DNA of 64,000 bases, taken from assembly GCF_000092785.1 (NCBI RefSeq), contig NC_014225.1:1563340-1627339 (forward strand), read 5' to 3'. The DNA is from Waddlia chondrophila WSU 86-1044 (GTDB lineage: Bacteria; Chlamydiota; Chlamydiia; Chlamydiales; Waddliaceae). The number at the start of each line of letters is the position of its first letter. The first letter of the stretch is position 1. Below, in pieces: positions 53,479-61,325 of the stretch. The notes under the pieces were generated by a model that saw only the letters and a program-made list of their open reading frames with translations, had not been told where the DNA came from and did not search any database. The position numbers and the translations under genes are program-made.

Positions 53479-53658
53479 TCACGATTGATATAAGTCGTTG
53501 TTATCATAGAGATGCCAAGCGGTTTCCTTGACCGTATCAAGGCCATCGGCAAATCCAATAAAACGCATCATTTCATCAACCTCTTCCATTTCTGAAATTA
53601 ATTGATCATTGACGAATTCAAGATAAGCGATTTTTCTTCTCATCTCTTGCTCATCCAT
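53479..53658 (-). CDS. Small SlyX-like coiled-coil protein, paralogue A
   Basis: I start it at the ATG at 53658 (MDEQEMRRKIAYLEF), preceded by AGGAGGTG, giving 59 residues; the longer frame to 53682 has no ribosome site. A predicted coiled coil (residues ~5-30, KIAYLEFVNDQLISEMEEVD) is followed by MMRFIGFADGLDTVKETAW. It is similar in layout to the 55-residue protein encoded at 55395-55562 (IGF-x2-G-x2-(V/L)K after a heptad helix). Small proteins with this pattern occur in Chlamydia as I recall. Function unknown. Confidence 0.7.
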   Translation of the reverse strand: MDEQEMRRKIAYLEFVNDQLISEMEEVDEMMRFIGFADGLDTVKETAWHLYDNNDLYQS

Positions 53659-53714
53659 TGCACACCTCCTAAATGTTTTCATTTAGTATGCAAAAAAGAT
53701 GCCATAAGAATGGT

Positions 53715-53766
53715 AAAAAAAACTCCCTCAAGCTCAGCAATACTTGCCGCTCCTGAGGGAAGTTTT
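53715..53766 (-). terminator. Intrinsic terminator, minus strand
   Basis: On the minus strand AACTTCCCTCA and TGAGGGAGTT pair as a stem, followed by a run of T (GTTTTTTTTACC). The 22-base loop is itself partly self-complementary. It lies about 200 bases beyond the end of the 446-residue gene and about 55 bases ahead of the small coiled-coil gene, so it could end the former or attenuate the latter. Confidence 0.65.
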
Positions 53767-53966
53767 ACGGGAATAGAATGCTTTTCTGATTATCAATCAA
53801 TCCAGAGGATCTAACACTCTGGCTAGATCTTCAGGATTTTATGACAATCCATGATGTTCAAATGAACTGCCTGCAAGTTAATCACAAAAATATTAACGAC
53901 AGATTAAGATCAAATAAATATTTCGTAAAACACAGGGAAAGTTTGACCCCCTAAAACCGAAGGCAA

Positions 53967-55307
53967 TCAAACTCCCTCTATCCATTGAGTGAGTCTAAGA
54001 GTATTTGCCATCATTCTAGCACTTCCTCGACTCTGAAATACTTGAAGACGTACTTGAATTTTTTTATCTATTAACCGACTTTCATACTCTTTTGCTGCAA
54101 CATAAAATGCTTTGGCAACATTATCCACCCTGTTACCAAAAACTCCCAATCCCGGGGCTGTCGGCTTAAAAATTAATTGCTTTTGAGGATGCAATGCCGC
54201 TAATTTAAGAGCCTGCTGAAATTGGGCCCTATAGCTCTGTAAAGCACAAAGAAATTCTATCTTTTTCTTTTTCTGATCTGTAATTTTACCAAGGCTGTAT
54301 ATTCCAAATGCGGGAGCTGCAACCAATATCTCATAGACTTTTTCTGTGTTAGCTCCTTTAGGAATGTTTCCAATGCAAGGAAACTCCATCTTATGCCCGT
54401 TTGCTTTCAGTTGTTCAATCACAATACTCGCTGATTTTTCTGTTTTAGGGGTAAGATACCCGTGTTTTACAGCATTTTTAGTTGAATCATCAAGAACTTC
54501 ACACAACCCGTTAAATCCTAGATTTGCTGCATGGTTAATAATCTCTACTTGTTCATCAGGAAATTGTAGCTGAGCACCAGGCCCCTGAGTAGGATCTGTT
54601 CGATAAGTCTCAACAGCAGTGCCGGGTTCTGGTGTAAAGCGGCTCACTGCTTCACAGGAATTGAATTGGCTTGCAACTCCATAGAGCACAACATGATCAG
54701 AGTTTTTGCCATCTGCTTGAATATCACCTTGAACGCCGTTTGTGTTTTGCCAAGTAAATACCTTTGCATCTAAATGTTTAATTTCTACATCATCAACCTT
54801 TGGACAAGACGAAAGCTTCCCAGGCAAAACAAAGAAAACTTCTGCTCCTATCCTTTCCGCTTCTTGCTGCATGTATTTTTTGGCGTTTTTGTGAGCTTCC
54901 CTTTGCTCAATAATCGATTTAACTTCAGTAAATTCGGGGTCTATCTTCTGTATGTGCATCATTTCCACAGGCTCATGAATCAAACGAGGCTCAGAAGCGC
55001 TCCTCAAAGATTCAGATCCCAATGTAGTTGCTGTGTGGGTGTTAGGCGTGCGCTCAAAGGTTTCATTTGCACTATTTCTTGAAAATATTTTTTGAAATAA
55101 TCGACTGATTTTCTCGTGCGTGTCATTTTGATCAATGTGTCTTAGTTTTCTCCAAAGAGCGCTCAAACCTTGTATAATTCCAATAGTCCCAAAACCTAAA
55201 ATGATTGTCGTGGTCCATGCGATCCCTTGAGTTAATGGTTCCCGAGCGTTATTACTAGGATCCATTATGAAGGAAGTTAAATTATCTATAGTATTTTTTG
55301 TAATCAT
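53967..55307 (-). CDS. Membrane-anchored protein with macrodomain-like C-terminal region
   Basis: A 446-residue protein with one hydrophobic segment near the N-terminus (about residues 29-50, IAWTTTIILGFGTIGIIQGL), a polar ~80-residue linker, then a soluble domain. The C-terminal ~200 residues have macrodomain-like features: an alpha-beta core with EILVAAPAFGIYSLG, and a glycine-rich loop TAPGLGVFGNRV (about 384-393) followed by a helix (VDNVAKAFYVAAKEYESRL) and a strand (KIQVRLQVF). In macrodomains this loop binds ADP-ribose phosphates. No Sec cleavage site is evident. It has no obvious operon partners. The family is not certain; a secreted ADP-ribose-related role would be inference. Confidence 0.5.
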   Translation of the reverse strand: MITKNTIDNLTSFIMDPSNNAREPLTQGIAWTTTIILGFGTIGIIQGLSALWRKLRHIDQNDTHEKISRLFQKIFSRNSANETFERTPNTHTATTLGSESLRSASEPRLIHEPVEMMHIQKIDPEFTEVKSIIEQREAHKNAKKYMQQEAERIGAEVFFVLPGKLSSCPKVDDVEIKHLDAKVFTWQNTNGVQGDIQADGKNSDHVVLYGVASQFNSCEAVSRFTPEPGTAVETYRTDPTQGPGAQLQFPDEQVEIINHAANLGFNGLCEVLDDSTKNAVKHGYLTPKTEKSASIVIEQLKANGHKMEFPCIGNIPKGANTEKVYEILVAAPAFGIYSLGKITDQKKKKIEFLCALQSYRAQFQQALKLAALHPQKQLIFKPTAPGLGVFGNRVDNVAKAFYVAAKEYESRLIDKKIQVRLQVFQSRGSARMMANTLRLTQWIEGV

Positions 55308-55394
55308 TTAATGATTTTTAGTAAATTCAATTTATTAAATAGAACAATAGGGATTTTTCTTTAAGATTCGATAAACTTCAAAATCGGGCGGCAG

Positions 55395-55562
55395 TCAGGA
55401 AGCCTCTTTTATCAGTTCCCTTGCAACATCTTTTAGGGACACCATGCCATAAGGAAAACCTATTGCTCTTAGCACCTGGTCAATTTCTTTGTATTCCTCT
55501 GTCAATTGTTCATAGATGCGCTCCAATTCAGAAAGCTTTTTTTCTAAATTCATCCTTTCCAT
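55395..55562 (-). CDS. Very small SlyX-like coiled-coil protein, paralogue B (55 aa)
   Basis: A short ORF reading MERMNLEKKLSELERIYEQL and ending IKEAS before TGA. The GGAGGT site seven bases upstream of the ATG at 55562 supports it. A heptad helix is followed by AIGFPYGMVSLKDVARELI, matching the FIGFADGLDTVKETAWHLY part of the small gene at 53479-53658. The two are paralogues separated by the macrodomain-like gene. Function unknown. Confidence 0.7.
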   Translation of the reverse strand: MERMNLEKKLSELERIYEQLTEEYKEIDQVLRAIGFPYGMVSLKDVARELIKEAS

Positions 55563-55626
55563 GAAATGTACCTCCGAATAAACTTTGTTGTAGGAAAGAT
55601 GCTATTTTCATGCCAACAAGGACACC

Positions 55627-56139
55627 GTGATGACTGCTAACTACTTAGACTACAAATGGAAAGGGGGAATTCCTTATGGAATCCAAAAAGTGCCTGAATC
55701 GGCTGAAACAAGCTACCGGATACTTTCCGATCCCTATCGCAAGTGGATTTCGATTGAACAATACCAAGGAAATAAATTCGTCAAAATGATCTATGACTCC
55801 ATCTTATTTGATTTCCGGATGTTGAAAACACTAAATCAAGCCGCCTGGAGAAAAGAGCAAGACGCCTCCCGTCATTTGATTCGCAATCAAGACGATCGAG
55901 CAGTCCTGATCGAAGAATACTCCTTTCACAAGGGAAAATGCATCGCATGCAAGACCTATTCAATCCACGGCATCTTAATCTCCCAACACAAAATCCATTA
56001 CAAATCCCTAGGAGATTTCTTCGATGGGGTTGTCCTCTACGACGCAAACAGACACGTTGTTATGGAAAAACGCTATGCCATCGATGATTCCAGCAATGAG
56101 TTTGGAGAACTTCTCAGTGAAAACTGGAATCCAGCTTGA
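55627..56139 (+). CDS. Hypothetical protein, 170 aa
   Basis: A soluble protein of 170 residues, no signal peptide or membrane helix. Sequence is Tyr/Lys/Asp-rich (MTANYLDYKWKGGIPYGI, HVVMEKRYAIDDSSNEFGEL) and looks like a beta-rich domain. I do not recognise a family. It is divergent from the 55-residue gene and ends at a bidirectional terminator shared with the YwqK-like lipoprotein gene. Confidence 0.65.
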   Translation: MMTANYLDYKWKGGIPYGIQKVPESAETSYRILSDPYRKWISIEQYQGNKFVKMIYDSILFDFRMLKTLNQAAWRKEQDASRHLIRNQDDRAVLIEEYSFHKGKCIACKTYSIHGILISQHKIHYKSLGDFFDGVVLYDANRHVVMEKRYAIDDSSNEFGELLSENWNPA

Positions 56140-56166
56140 GAAGCTATCCTCTTAGAGGATAGCTTC
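56140..56166. terminator. Bidirectional terminator hairpin
   Basis: GAAGCTATCCTC-TTA-GAGGATAGCTTC is a perfect 12-pair stem with a 3-base loop, between two convergent genes. Neither side has a long T-run, so it may rely on stem strength or act in RNA stability. Confidence 0.65.
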
Positions 56167-56172
56167 AGTTGT

Positions 56173-57153
56173 TTATCTGATCAAATGGTTCATCTGCCTG
56201 TCGTACTCTACACGGGGAACTTTTCTTCCATACATGTAGTACTCCACAATTGTCGTTTCACCGATAGTGCGGTAGCAAGGACCATGCTTCTGACCATTTT
56301 TCCAAGTGATCTCTTCGACAAGAAACTGGCCATCGCGATACCTCTGCTCCACTCCATTTTTTTGACCGTTCAAATAAGGCACTTCCGCAATCTTTTCGCC
56401 ATTTTGATAGACAACTGTGACCCCCTCTCGGTGATCATGATTCCAAGATTCGACTGTTTGAGGCTCCCCGCCAGGCAGAAACGTTTTTCTTTCTCCACTG
56501 ACAATGCCGTTTTGATAGGGAATCACCTCTTTCGGCGCTCCATTTGGATAGAAAAAAGTGCGCAATACCAGCTCGCCATGCTGAATCTTATCTTCGGACT
56601 CCATGACACCATACTGGTCTCTATTAACGCGCCGCCCGCTTCCTTGATCCACTCTCGCTTCCAATTGCTGGTAAGGAGTAAAATATTCCCCTTCGATCAA
56701 TTTGTTCCCTTCATATTCCTCATTATAATGAGGAGCGCTGTTTTCATACCAAACAGACACCTTCTTATGTGTCGGAGTGTCGTAATCGACCTGCTTCACC
56801 TTTATACCTGTGGAATCATTTTCCGTTGCTTGAACTAACCGCCCTTGGCTATACATTTCCGTTTTCTGAATTGCACCACTATGAGGGAATGTGTAAGTCG
56901 TCTCACCATCCAGAAAGCCATCTTTGTAATTTTTCGTCACCACAACACCCGATTTCAACGTAGAAACCACTCTGCCGTTCTGGCCACGATCCTTCCACTC
57001 CCTTTGTGGAACCTCCATTCCATATTTGTGAATATATGTTTGGCTCAAAGCCTCCTTTTCAGGCTTGCAAACGTCTCCGCACGAACGTTTGGAACAGCCA
57101 GAAAGCGCTACCGCCATCCCAACCGACAACCCCATTAAAACCACCTTATGCAT
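56173..57153 (-). CDS. Lipoprotein with MORN/YwqK-type repeats
   Basis: I start it at the ATG at 57153 (MHKVVLMGLSVGMAVALSGC), one base after the pheT stop, giving 326 residues. A signal peptide ends in the lipobox ALSGC. The body has repeated 20-25-residue units of the MORN_2/YwqK kind: YKDGFLDGETTYTFPHSG, PNGAPKEVIPYQNGIVSGE, LPGGEPQTVESWNHDHREG, YLNGQKNGVEQRYRDGQ, and WKNGQKHGPCYRTIG. In YwqK-like proteins these form an elongated beta structure. A similar gene (CT476) follows pheT in C. trachomatis, so it is probably an outer- or inner-membrane lipoprotein conserved in the order. Role unknown. Confidence 0.8.
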   Translation of the reverse strand: MHKVVLMGLSVGMAVALSGCSKRSCGDVCKPEKEALSQTYIHKYGMEVPQREWKDRGQNGRVVSTLKSGVVVTKNYKDGFLDGETTYTFPHSGAIQKTEMYSQGRLVQATENDSTGIKVKQVDYDTPTHKKVSVWYENSAPHYNEEYEGNKLIEGEYFTPYQQLEARVDQGSGRRVNRDQYGVMESEDKIQHGELVLRTFFYPNGAPKEVIPYQNGIVSGERKTFLPGGEPQTVESWNHDHREGVTVVYQNGEKIAEVPYLNGQKNGVEQRYRDGQFLVEEITWKNGQKHGPCYRTIGETTIVEYYMYGRKVPRVEYDRQMNHLIR

Positions 57154-57154
57154 A

Positions 57155-59551
57155 TCAATACCTCCTAATACGTGCCTCAATTTGTGATGTGATCCGCGCA
57201 TGTTCTGCGTCGACAGCTTCTTGAGAAACCGTTTTCTTCACATTTCTATAAATAAATCTCAACGTGACATTTTTCTTACTTTCACCAACCTTCTCTCCAC
57301 GATAGATATCGATCAACGAAACATTTTCCAATAAACGCGACTTCACCGATGAAATCACCTCCAAAATTTCCTGAATTGCAACATTTTCTTCCACTGTGAC
57401 CGTTAAATCTCGATCCGATGCCGGATAAACCGGCATCGGCTCCATCAGCCTACGGCTTTGCCGCATCTGATAAAGCAAATGAAGATCAATCTCTGCATAG
57501 TAAACCTTATTCGATAAATCCATCCGCCTCAAAATGGTTGGATGGATCTCTCCTAGAATTCCCACTTCCTGCTCTCCGATACAGAGACTTCCCTGCCTTC
57601 CAGGGTGGAAAAAATGGAGATTTCCGCTGCGGAATTGGTAATCCAATACTCCGGTTTCCAAGAGAAGCGATTCCACAATTCCTTTGAGATCAAAAAAATC
57701 CGCTCCATCCTTTTTCCTTTCCCAGTGATCCGGATGGCGGTTTCCCATCAGCAAAACTCCCGCCATCGATTGTTCCTTGAACCGGCCCTCTTCTTTAAAA
57801 TGGATTCTGCCGATTTCAAAACCACTCAAATTGCGGCATTCATGATCGTAGTTGTGCTTAGCCACCTGCAAAAGCCCTGGCAAAAGGGAAGTGCGCAAAA
57901 TGGATTGCTCAACAGATACTGGGTTGAGCACCTTTACAATATTTTCCGGAGGCATGATCGGCCCATTAACCGCTTCCTGCAATTTCGGCCCGATGAGATC
58001 GCAAGTCAAAAGCTCCTGAAGCCCCTCAGCCATCAATCTTCTGCGAATCTCTCTCTCAAACACAAAAATGGGTGCGTGGGGCATATCCGAACTTGTGAAA
58101 TAGGAAGAAGGTTTTGGAATATTGTCAAATCCATAAATCCTTGCCACCTCCTCGATCAGATCCACTTCACTATTGATATCTGCCCGATAGGTCGGAATCG
58201 TCAAAGTGAAAGTATCCTTTCCGTCCCATTTAACACCAAATTCCAAGCGCGTGAAAAGGTCATTGACTTCACTCATTCCAAGCTGTGTTCCAAGTACCGC
58301 ATTAACACGGGACAATCGGCATTTGACCTCTTTCGGCGAAAAATCCTTCTGTTTGACATCAACCACGCCACGGCAAATTTCTCCACCGGAAATTTCCTTA
58401 ATCAGCACAGCCGCTCGATCAAGTGCCGCTAACACCTGGTTAGGGTCTGCTTCCCTTTCAAACCTGCGCGATGCCTCCGTCTGCAGCGCCAGCCTCTTGC
58501 TTGTTCTGCGAATACCTGCAGCCTCAAAATAAGCCGATTCTAAAAGGATATTGACTGTGCCCTCATGAACTTCAGAATTCAAGCCCCCCATAACGCCAGC
58601 AATTGCCACCGGTTTTTTTCCGTCGCAAATCAAAAGATCATCACTTGTCAGGACACGCCTCTTTTCATCCAAAGAGACAAAAGCTTCTCCTTCCTGAGCT
58701 GTCCGGACAACAATGCGCCTCTCTTCCAACAGGTCGTAATCAAAAGCGTGCAAAGGGTGTCCCATCTCCATCAACACATAATTCGTTGCATCGACAACGT
58801 TGTTGACAGGTCTTTGGTCGCACGCTAGCAGCTTTTTCTGCAGCCAATCAGGCGACGGCCCGACTTTTACCCCTTTGATGACGCGGCAGGCATAGCGGGG
58901 ACATTTTTCAAAGCAAGCAACCTCAACAGAAACTGCCTCGAAAGCTTCTTCTTCATTTTCCTCGATCTTTATCGCAGGGAGTCGATACTGCTTGCCCGTC
59001 ATTGCTGCTAATTCTCTTACGACACCAAGCACACTTGCGCAATGTCCTAAGTTAGGCGTCAGGGAAATTTCTAAAACTGTATCTCCATAAATCTCAGAAA
59101 TATCCGCCCCGACCTGAATTCTGTCGGCAAACTCCATAATCCCGCTGCCATGATCTCCGATCCCAAGTTCGTCCTCGGAACATAACATGCCATACGATTC
59201 CACGCCTCTCAACTTTGTTTTTTTTATTTTAAAGGCTTTTCCCTCTTCATCTCTCAACACCGAGCCGATTTTCGCAAATGCGGTTTTCAATCCGGGACGG
59301 CAATTGGGAGCTCCACAAACAACCTGAAACTGCTCTTCGCCATCGAAAACCGTCGCTATGCAAAGTTTTTCCGCATCAGGGTGTCTTTCCGTACGCAGGA
59401 CCTCGCCGACTACAACGTTTTCAAAAGCAAGCGGCAACGGAGTACATCCATCGACTTCCAGTCCGGCCATCGTCAGCATATTTGCGATCTTATGGGACGG
59501 CAAATTCAAATCAATCACTTCAAGAATCCAGGATAAAGGGAGTTTCATCAA
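57155..59551 (-). CDS. pheT: Phenylalanyl-tRNA synthetase beta subunit
   Basis: Large subunit of the heterotetrameric PheRS, 798 residues. The N-terminus MKLPLSWILEVIDLNLPSHK is typical, followed by an EMAP-like tRNA-binding domain (VVVGEVLRTERHPDAEKLCI). The B3/4 editing region is next (GHPLHAFDYDLLEERRIVVR), then the B5 domain and the catalytic-like core (LIEEVARIYGFDNIPKPSSY). The C-terminal ferredoxin-fold anticodon-binding domain (PVYPASDRDLTVTVEENVAI) ends it. The partner pheS is not in the window. Confidence 0.97.
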   Translation of the reverse strand: MMKLPLSWILEVIDLNLPSHKIANMLTMAGLEVDGCTPLPLAFENVVVGEVLRTERHPDAEKLCIATVFDGEEQFQVVCGAPNCRPGLKTAFAKIGSVLRDEEGKAFKIKKTKLRGVESYGMLCSEDELGIGDHGSGIMEFADRIQVGADISEIYGDTVLEISLTPNLGHCASVLGVVRELAAMTGKQYRLPAIKIEENEEEAFEAVSVEVACFEKCPRYACRVIKGVKVGPSPDWLQKKLLACDQRPVNNVVDATNYVLMEMGHPLHAFDYDLLEERRIVVRTAQEGEAFVSLDEKRRVLTSDDLLICDGKKPVAIAGVMGGLNSEVHEGTVNILLESAYFEAAGIRRTSKRLALQTEASRRFEREADPNQVLAALDRAAVLIKEISGGEICRGVVDVKQKDFSPKEVKCRLSRVNAVLGTQLGMSEVNDLFTRLEFGVKWDGKDTFTLTIPTYRADINSEVDLIEEVARIYGFDNIPKPSSYFTSSDMPHAPIFVFEREIRRRLMAEGLQELLTCDLIGPKLQEAVNGPIMPPENIVKVLNPVSVEQSILRTSLLPGLLQVAKHNYDHECRNLSGFEIGRIHFKEEGRFKEQSMAGVLLMGNRHPDHWERKKDGADFFDLKGIVESLLLETGVLDYQFRSGNLHFFHPGRQGSLCIGEQEVGILGEIHPTILRRMDLSNKVYYAEIDLHLLYQMRQSRRLMEPMPVYPASDRDLTVTVEENVAIQEILEVISSVKSRLLENVSLIDIYRGEKVGESKKNVTLRFIYRNVKKTVSQEAVDAEHARITSQIEARIRRY

Positions 59552-59620
59552 TCACTATCGGGGTTAAGTCAGGTTTTAGAAAGAGATCTAAAATACACGA
59601 TCCCTCTAAATTTCGCAATG

Positions 59621-59649
59621 TTGCGATAAATCGGCGAATCGTCTAGAAT
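59621..59649 (+). promoter_or_regulatory. Predicted promoter for ndk-pabA-ndk2
   Basis: TTGCGA (59621-59626) and TAGAAT (59644-59649) are spaced by 17 bases, about 57 bases upstream of ndk. A small palindrome CGCAA-TG-TTGCG at 59614-59625 overlaps the -35 box and could be an operator. Confidence 0.5.
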
Positions 59650-59706
59650 TTATTCTTTAATTTCTTGATCTGAAACGATTTAAACCATTAAGGAGAGAAT
59701 ATTCAA

Positions 59707-60138
59707 ATGGCTACTGAAAGAACGCTTTCGATTATCAAACCGGACGGCATCGGCAAAAACGTGGTTGGAGAGGTGATCTCTAAACTGGAAAAAGGAGGAC
59801 TGAAGATTGTCGCCGCTAAAATGCTTCATTTGACTCAAGAGCAGGCTCAAGGGTTTTATGCTGTTCACAAAGAACGTCCCTTCTTCAATGACTTGGTGGC
59901 TTTTATGACTTCCGGCCCTGTCATGGTCATGGTATTGGAAGGAGACGATGCTATTTTGAAAAACCGCGAAATCATGGGAGCTACCAATCCTGCAGAAGCT
60001 AACCCAGGAACAATCCGCGCAGAATTTGCGACAACGATCGATGAAAACGTCGTTCACGGCTCCGACAGTCCAGAAACGGCAAAAACGGAAATCAACTTCT
60101 TCTTCTCTCCTGAAGAGATTTGTGCAAGAACGCGATAA
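59707..60138 (+). CDS. ndk: Nucleoside diphosphate kinase (cytosolic)
   Basis: Balances nucleoside triphosphate pools by phosphotransfer through a histidine. 143 residues, the usual size. It has [40 protein letters not shown] with catalytic H117, and the [15 protein letters not shown] loop. A good promoter and an AAGGAGAG site lie upstream. It heads a run with pabA and a second, exported ndk. Confidence 0.98.
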   Translation: MATERTLSIIKPDGIGKNVVGEVISKLEKGGLKIVAAKMLHLTQEQAQGFYAVHKERPFFNDLVAFMTSGPVMVMVLEGDDAILKNREIMGATNPAEANPGTIRAEFATTIDENVVHGSDSPETAKTEINFFFSPEEICARTR

Positions 60139-60144
60139 ATTGAG

Positions 60145-60717
60145 ATGTTGCTCCTGATCGACAACTTCGACTCTTTTACCTATAACATTGCACATGCAAT
60201 TGGGCTGCAAGGAGTCGACGTTCAAGTCAGGAGAAACAACAAATTAACCATTGAGGAGTGCCTGGAAATCGATCCCGATTTTCTGCTAATAGGGCCAGGG
60301 CCGGGCACTCCTAAAGAGAGCGGGATCTCTTCTTCCCTGATCAGGGAATATATGGGAAAAGTTCCCATTTTTGGAATTTGCTTAGGGATGCAGCTAATTG
60401 CCGAAATGTTTGGCGGAAAAGTTGTGCAATCGTCTTTTGGACCCATGCACGGAAAAACCAGCCGGATCTATCACAATAATGACAGAGCATTTAACAATCT
60501 TCCTCAAGGATTCAAAGCCGTTCGCTACCATTCCTTAATCGTGAACCGCTCCCAGCTTCCTGCATGTCTGGAAGTCACTGCCGAAACAGAAGAGGGCGAA
60601 ATCATGGGCTTGGCTCATAAGAATTACCCTATTGAAGGTGTTCAGTTTCATCCCGAGTCCGAGATCTCCGATTGCGGCTCTCAATTATTCAATAACTTTC
60701 TAAACAAGGACTCTTAA
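60145..60717 (+). CDS. pabA: Anthranilate/aminodeoxychorismate synthase glutamine amidotransferase subunit
   Basis: Class I glutamine amidotransferase of 190 residues, PabA/TrpG type. It hydrolyses glutamine to feed ammonia to TrpE or PabB. The catalytic triad is visible: cysteine in FGICLGMQLIAEMFGG, and His-Glu in EGVQFHPESEI. The N-terminus LLLIDNFDSFTYNIAHAIG is typical, as is GPGPGTPKESG. No pabB or trpE is in the window, so folate or tryptophan use cannot be settled; the symbol is tentative. It lies between the two ndk genes with gaps of six and three bases. Confidence 0.88.
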   Translation: MLLLIDNFDSFTYNIAHAIGLQGVDVQVRRNNKLTIEECLEIDPDFLLIGPGPGTPKESGISSSLIREYMGKVPIFGICLGMQLIAEMFGGKVVQSSFGPMHGKTSRIYHNNDRAFNNLPQGFKAVRYHSLIVNRSQLPACLEVTAETEEGEIMGLAHKNYPIEGVQFHPESEISDCGSQLFNNFLNKDS

Positions 60718-60720
60718 TAC

Positions 60721-61197
60721 ATGTTAAAAAAATTGATCTTCACAGCAGCCATCTTATTTGCTCCCCTTTTTGCTCAAGTAGAGCAAACTTTATCCATTAT
60801 CAAACCCGATGCCGTCCAAGGCCATCATATCGGAGAAATCATTCAGATTTTCGAGGGAAACGGCCTACAGGTTGCAGCAATCAAAATGGTGCGGATGTCA
60901 AAAAACGATGCAATGGAATTTTATGAAGTGCACAAGGACCGCCCTTTTTACGAACAACTGACAAACTTTATGCATGCAGGCCCAGTTGTTGCGATGGTAC
61001 TGGAGGGAGAAAATGCAGTTGCCAAAAACCGCCAGCTAATGGGCGAAACCAACCCTGAAAACGCCAAACCAGGAACGATTCGCTATCGATTCGCAAAAAG
61101 CGTTCAGAGTAATGCCGTGCATGGATCAGATTCTCTTGAAAACGCAAAAAAAGAGATTGCGTTTTTCTTTAATCGACAAGAAATTCACACCAGATAA
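60721..61197 (+). CDS. Exported nucleoside diphosphate kinase paralogue
   Basis: A second NDK of 158 residues, but with a cleavable signal peptide ([16 protein letters not shown], predicted cut after A18). The mature part keeps the NDK core: [50 protein letters not shown] and catalytic H134 in [13 protein letters not shown]. The periplasm lacks known nucleotide pools, so an exported NDK is odd. It could act on host-derived nucleotides in the periplasm, or be passed outward. It lies three bases after pabA, and its core resembles the cytosolic ndk, suggesting tandem duplication followed by signal-peptide gain. Confidence 0.88.
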   Translation: MLKKLIFTAAILFAPLFAQVEQTLSIIKPDAVQGHHIGEIIQIFEGNGLQVAAIKMVRMSKNDAMEFYEVHKDRPFYEQLTNFMHAGPVVAMVLEGENAVAKNRQLMGETNPENAKPGTIRYRFAKSVQSNAVHGSDSLENAKKEIAFFFNRQEIHTR

Positions 61198-61202
61198 ATC
61201 GC

Positions 61203-61228
61203 GGACTCTCCAATCAAAAGGAGAGTCC
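61203..61228. terminator. Terminator-like hairpin between ndk2 and lptB, split from its downstream flank by the IS insertion
   Basis: GGACTCTCC-AATCAAAA-GGAGAGTCC is a perfect 9-pair stem with an 8-base loop, just after the exported ndk. No T-run follows on either strand. The last six bases of the stem lie in the 8-base target duplication of the IS, so the element inserted at the foot of the hairpin. Confidence 0.6.
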
Positions 61229-61230
61229 AA
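61223..61230 (+). repeat. Left target-site duplication of the IS (GAGTCCAA)
   Basis: The 8 bases GAGTCCAA directly precede the left inverted repeat and are repeated exactly at 62064-62071. An 8-9-base direct duplication is typical of IS1-family transposition. Confidence 0.85.
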
Positions 61231-61325
61231 GGTAGTCCTAAACATGTAATGCTCAAATCAAAATTCGTTTGACACTGATGGAAATTTAAAGTTTCATATT
61301 CAGCCATAACAGCTGGAGAAATGAA

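Noticed and set aside
57605-58432. 275-codon plus-strand ORF antisense to pheT
   Set aside because: pheT is unambiguous over the full length on the minus strand; the plus-strand frame has no start signal or recognisable domain.
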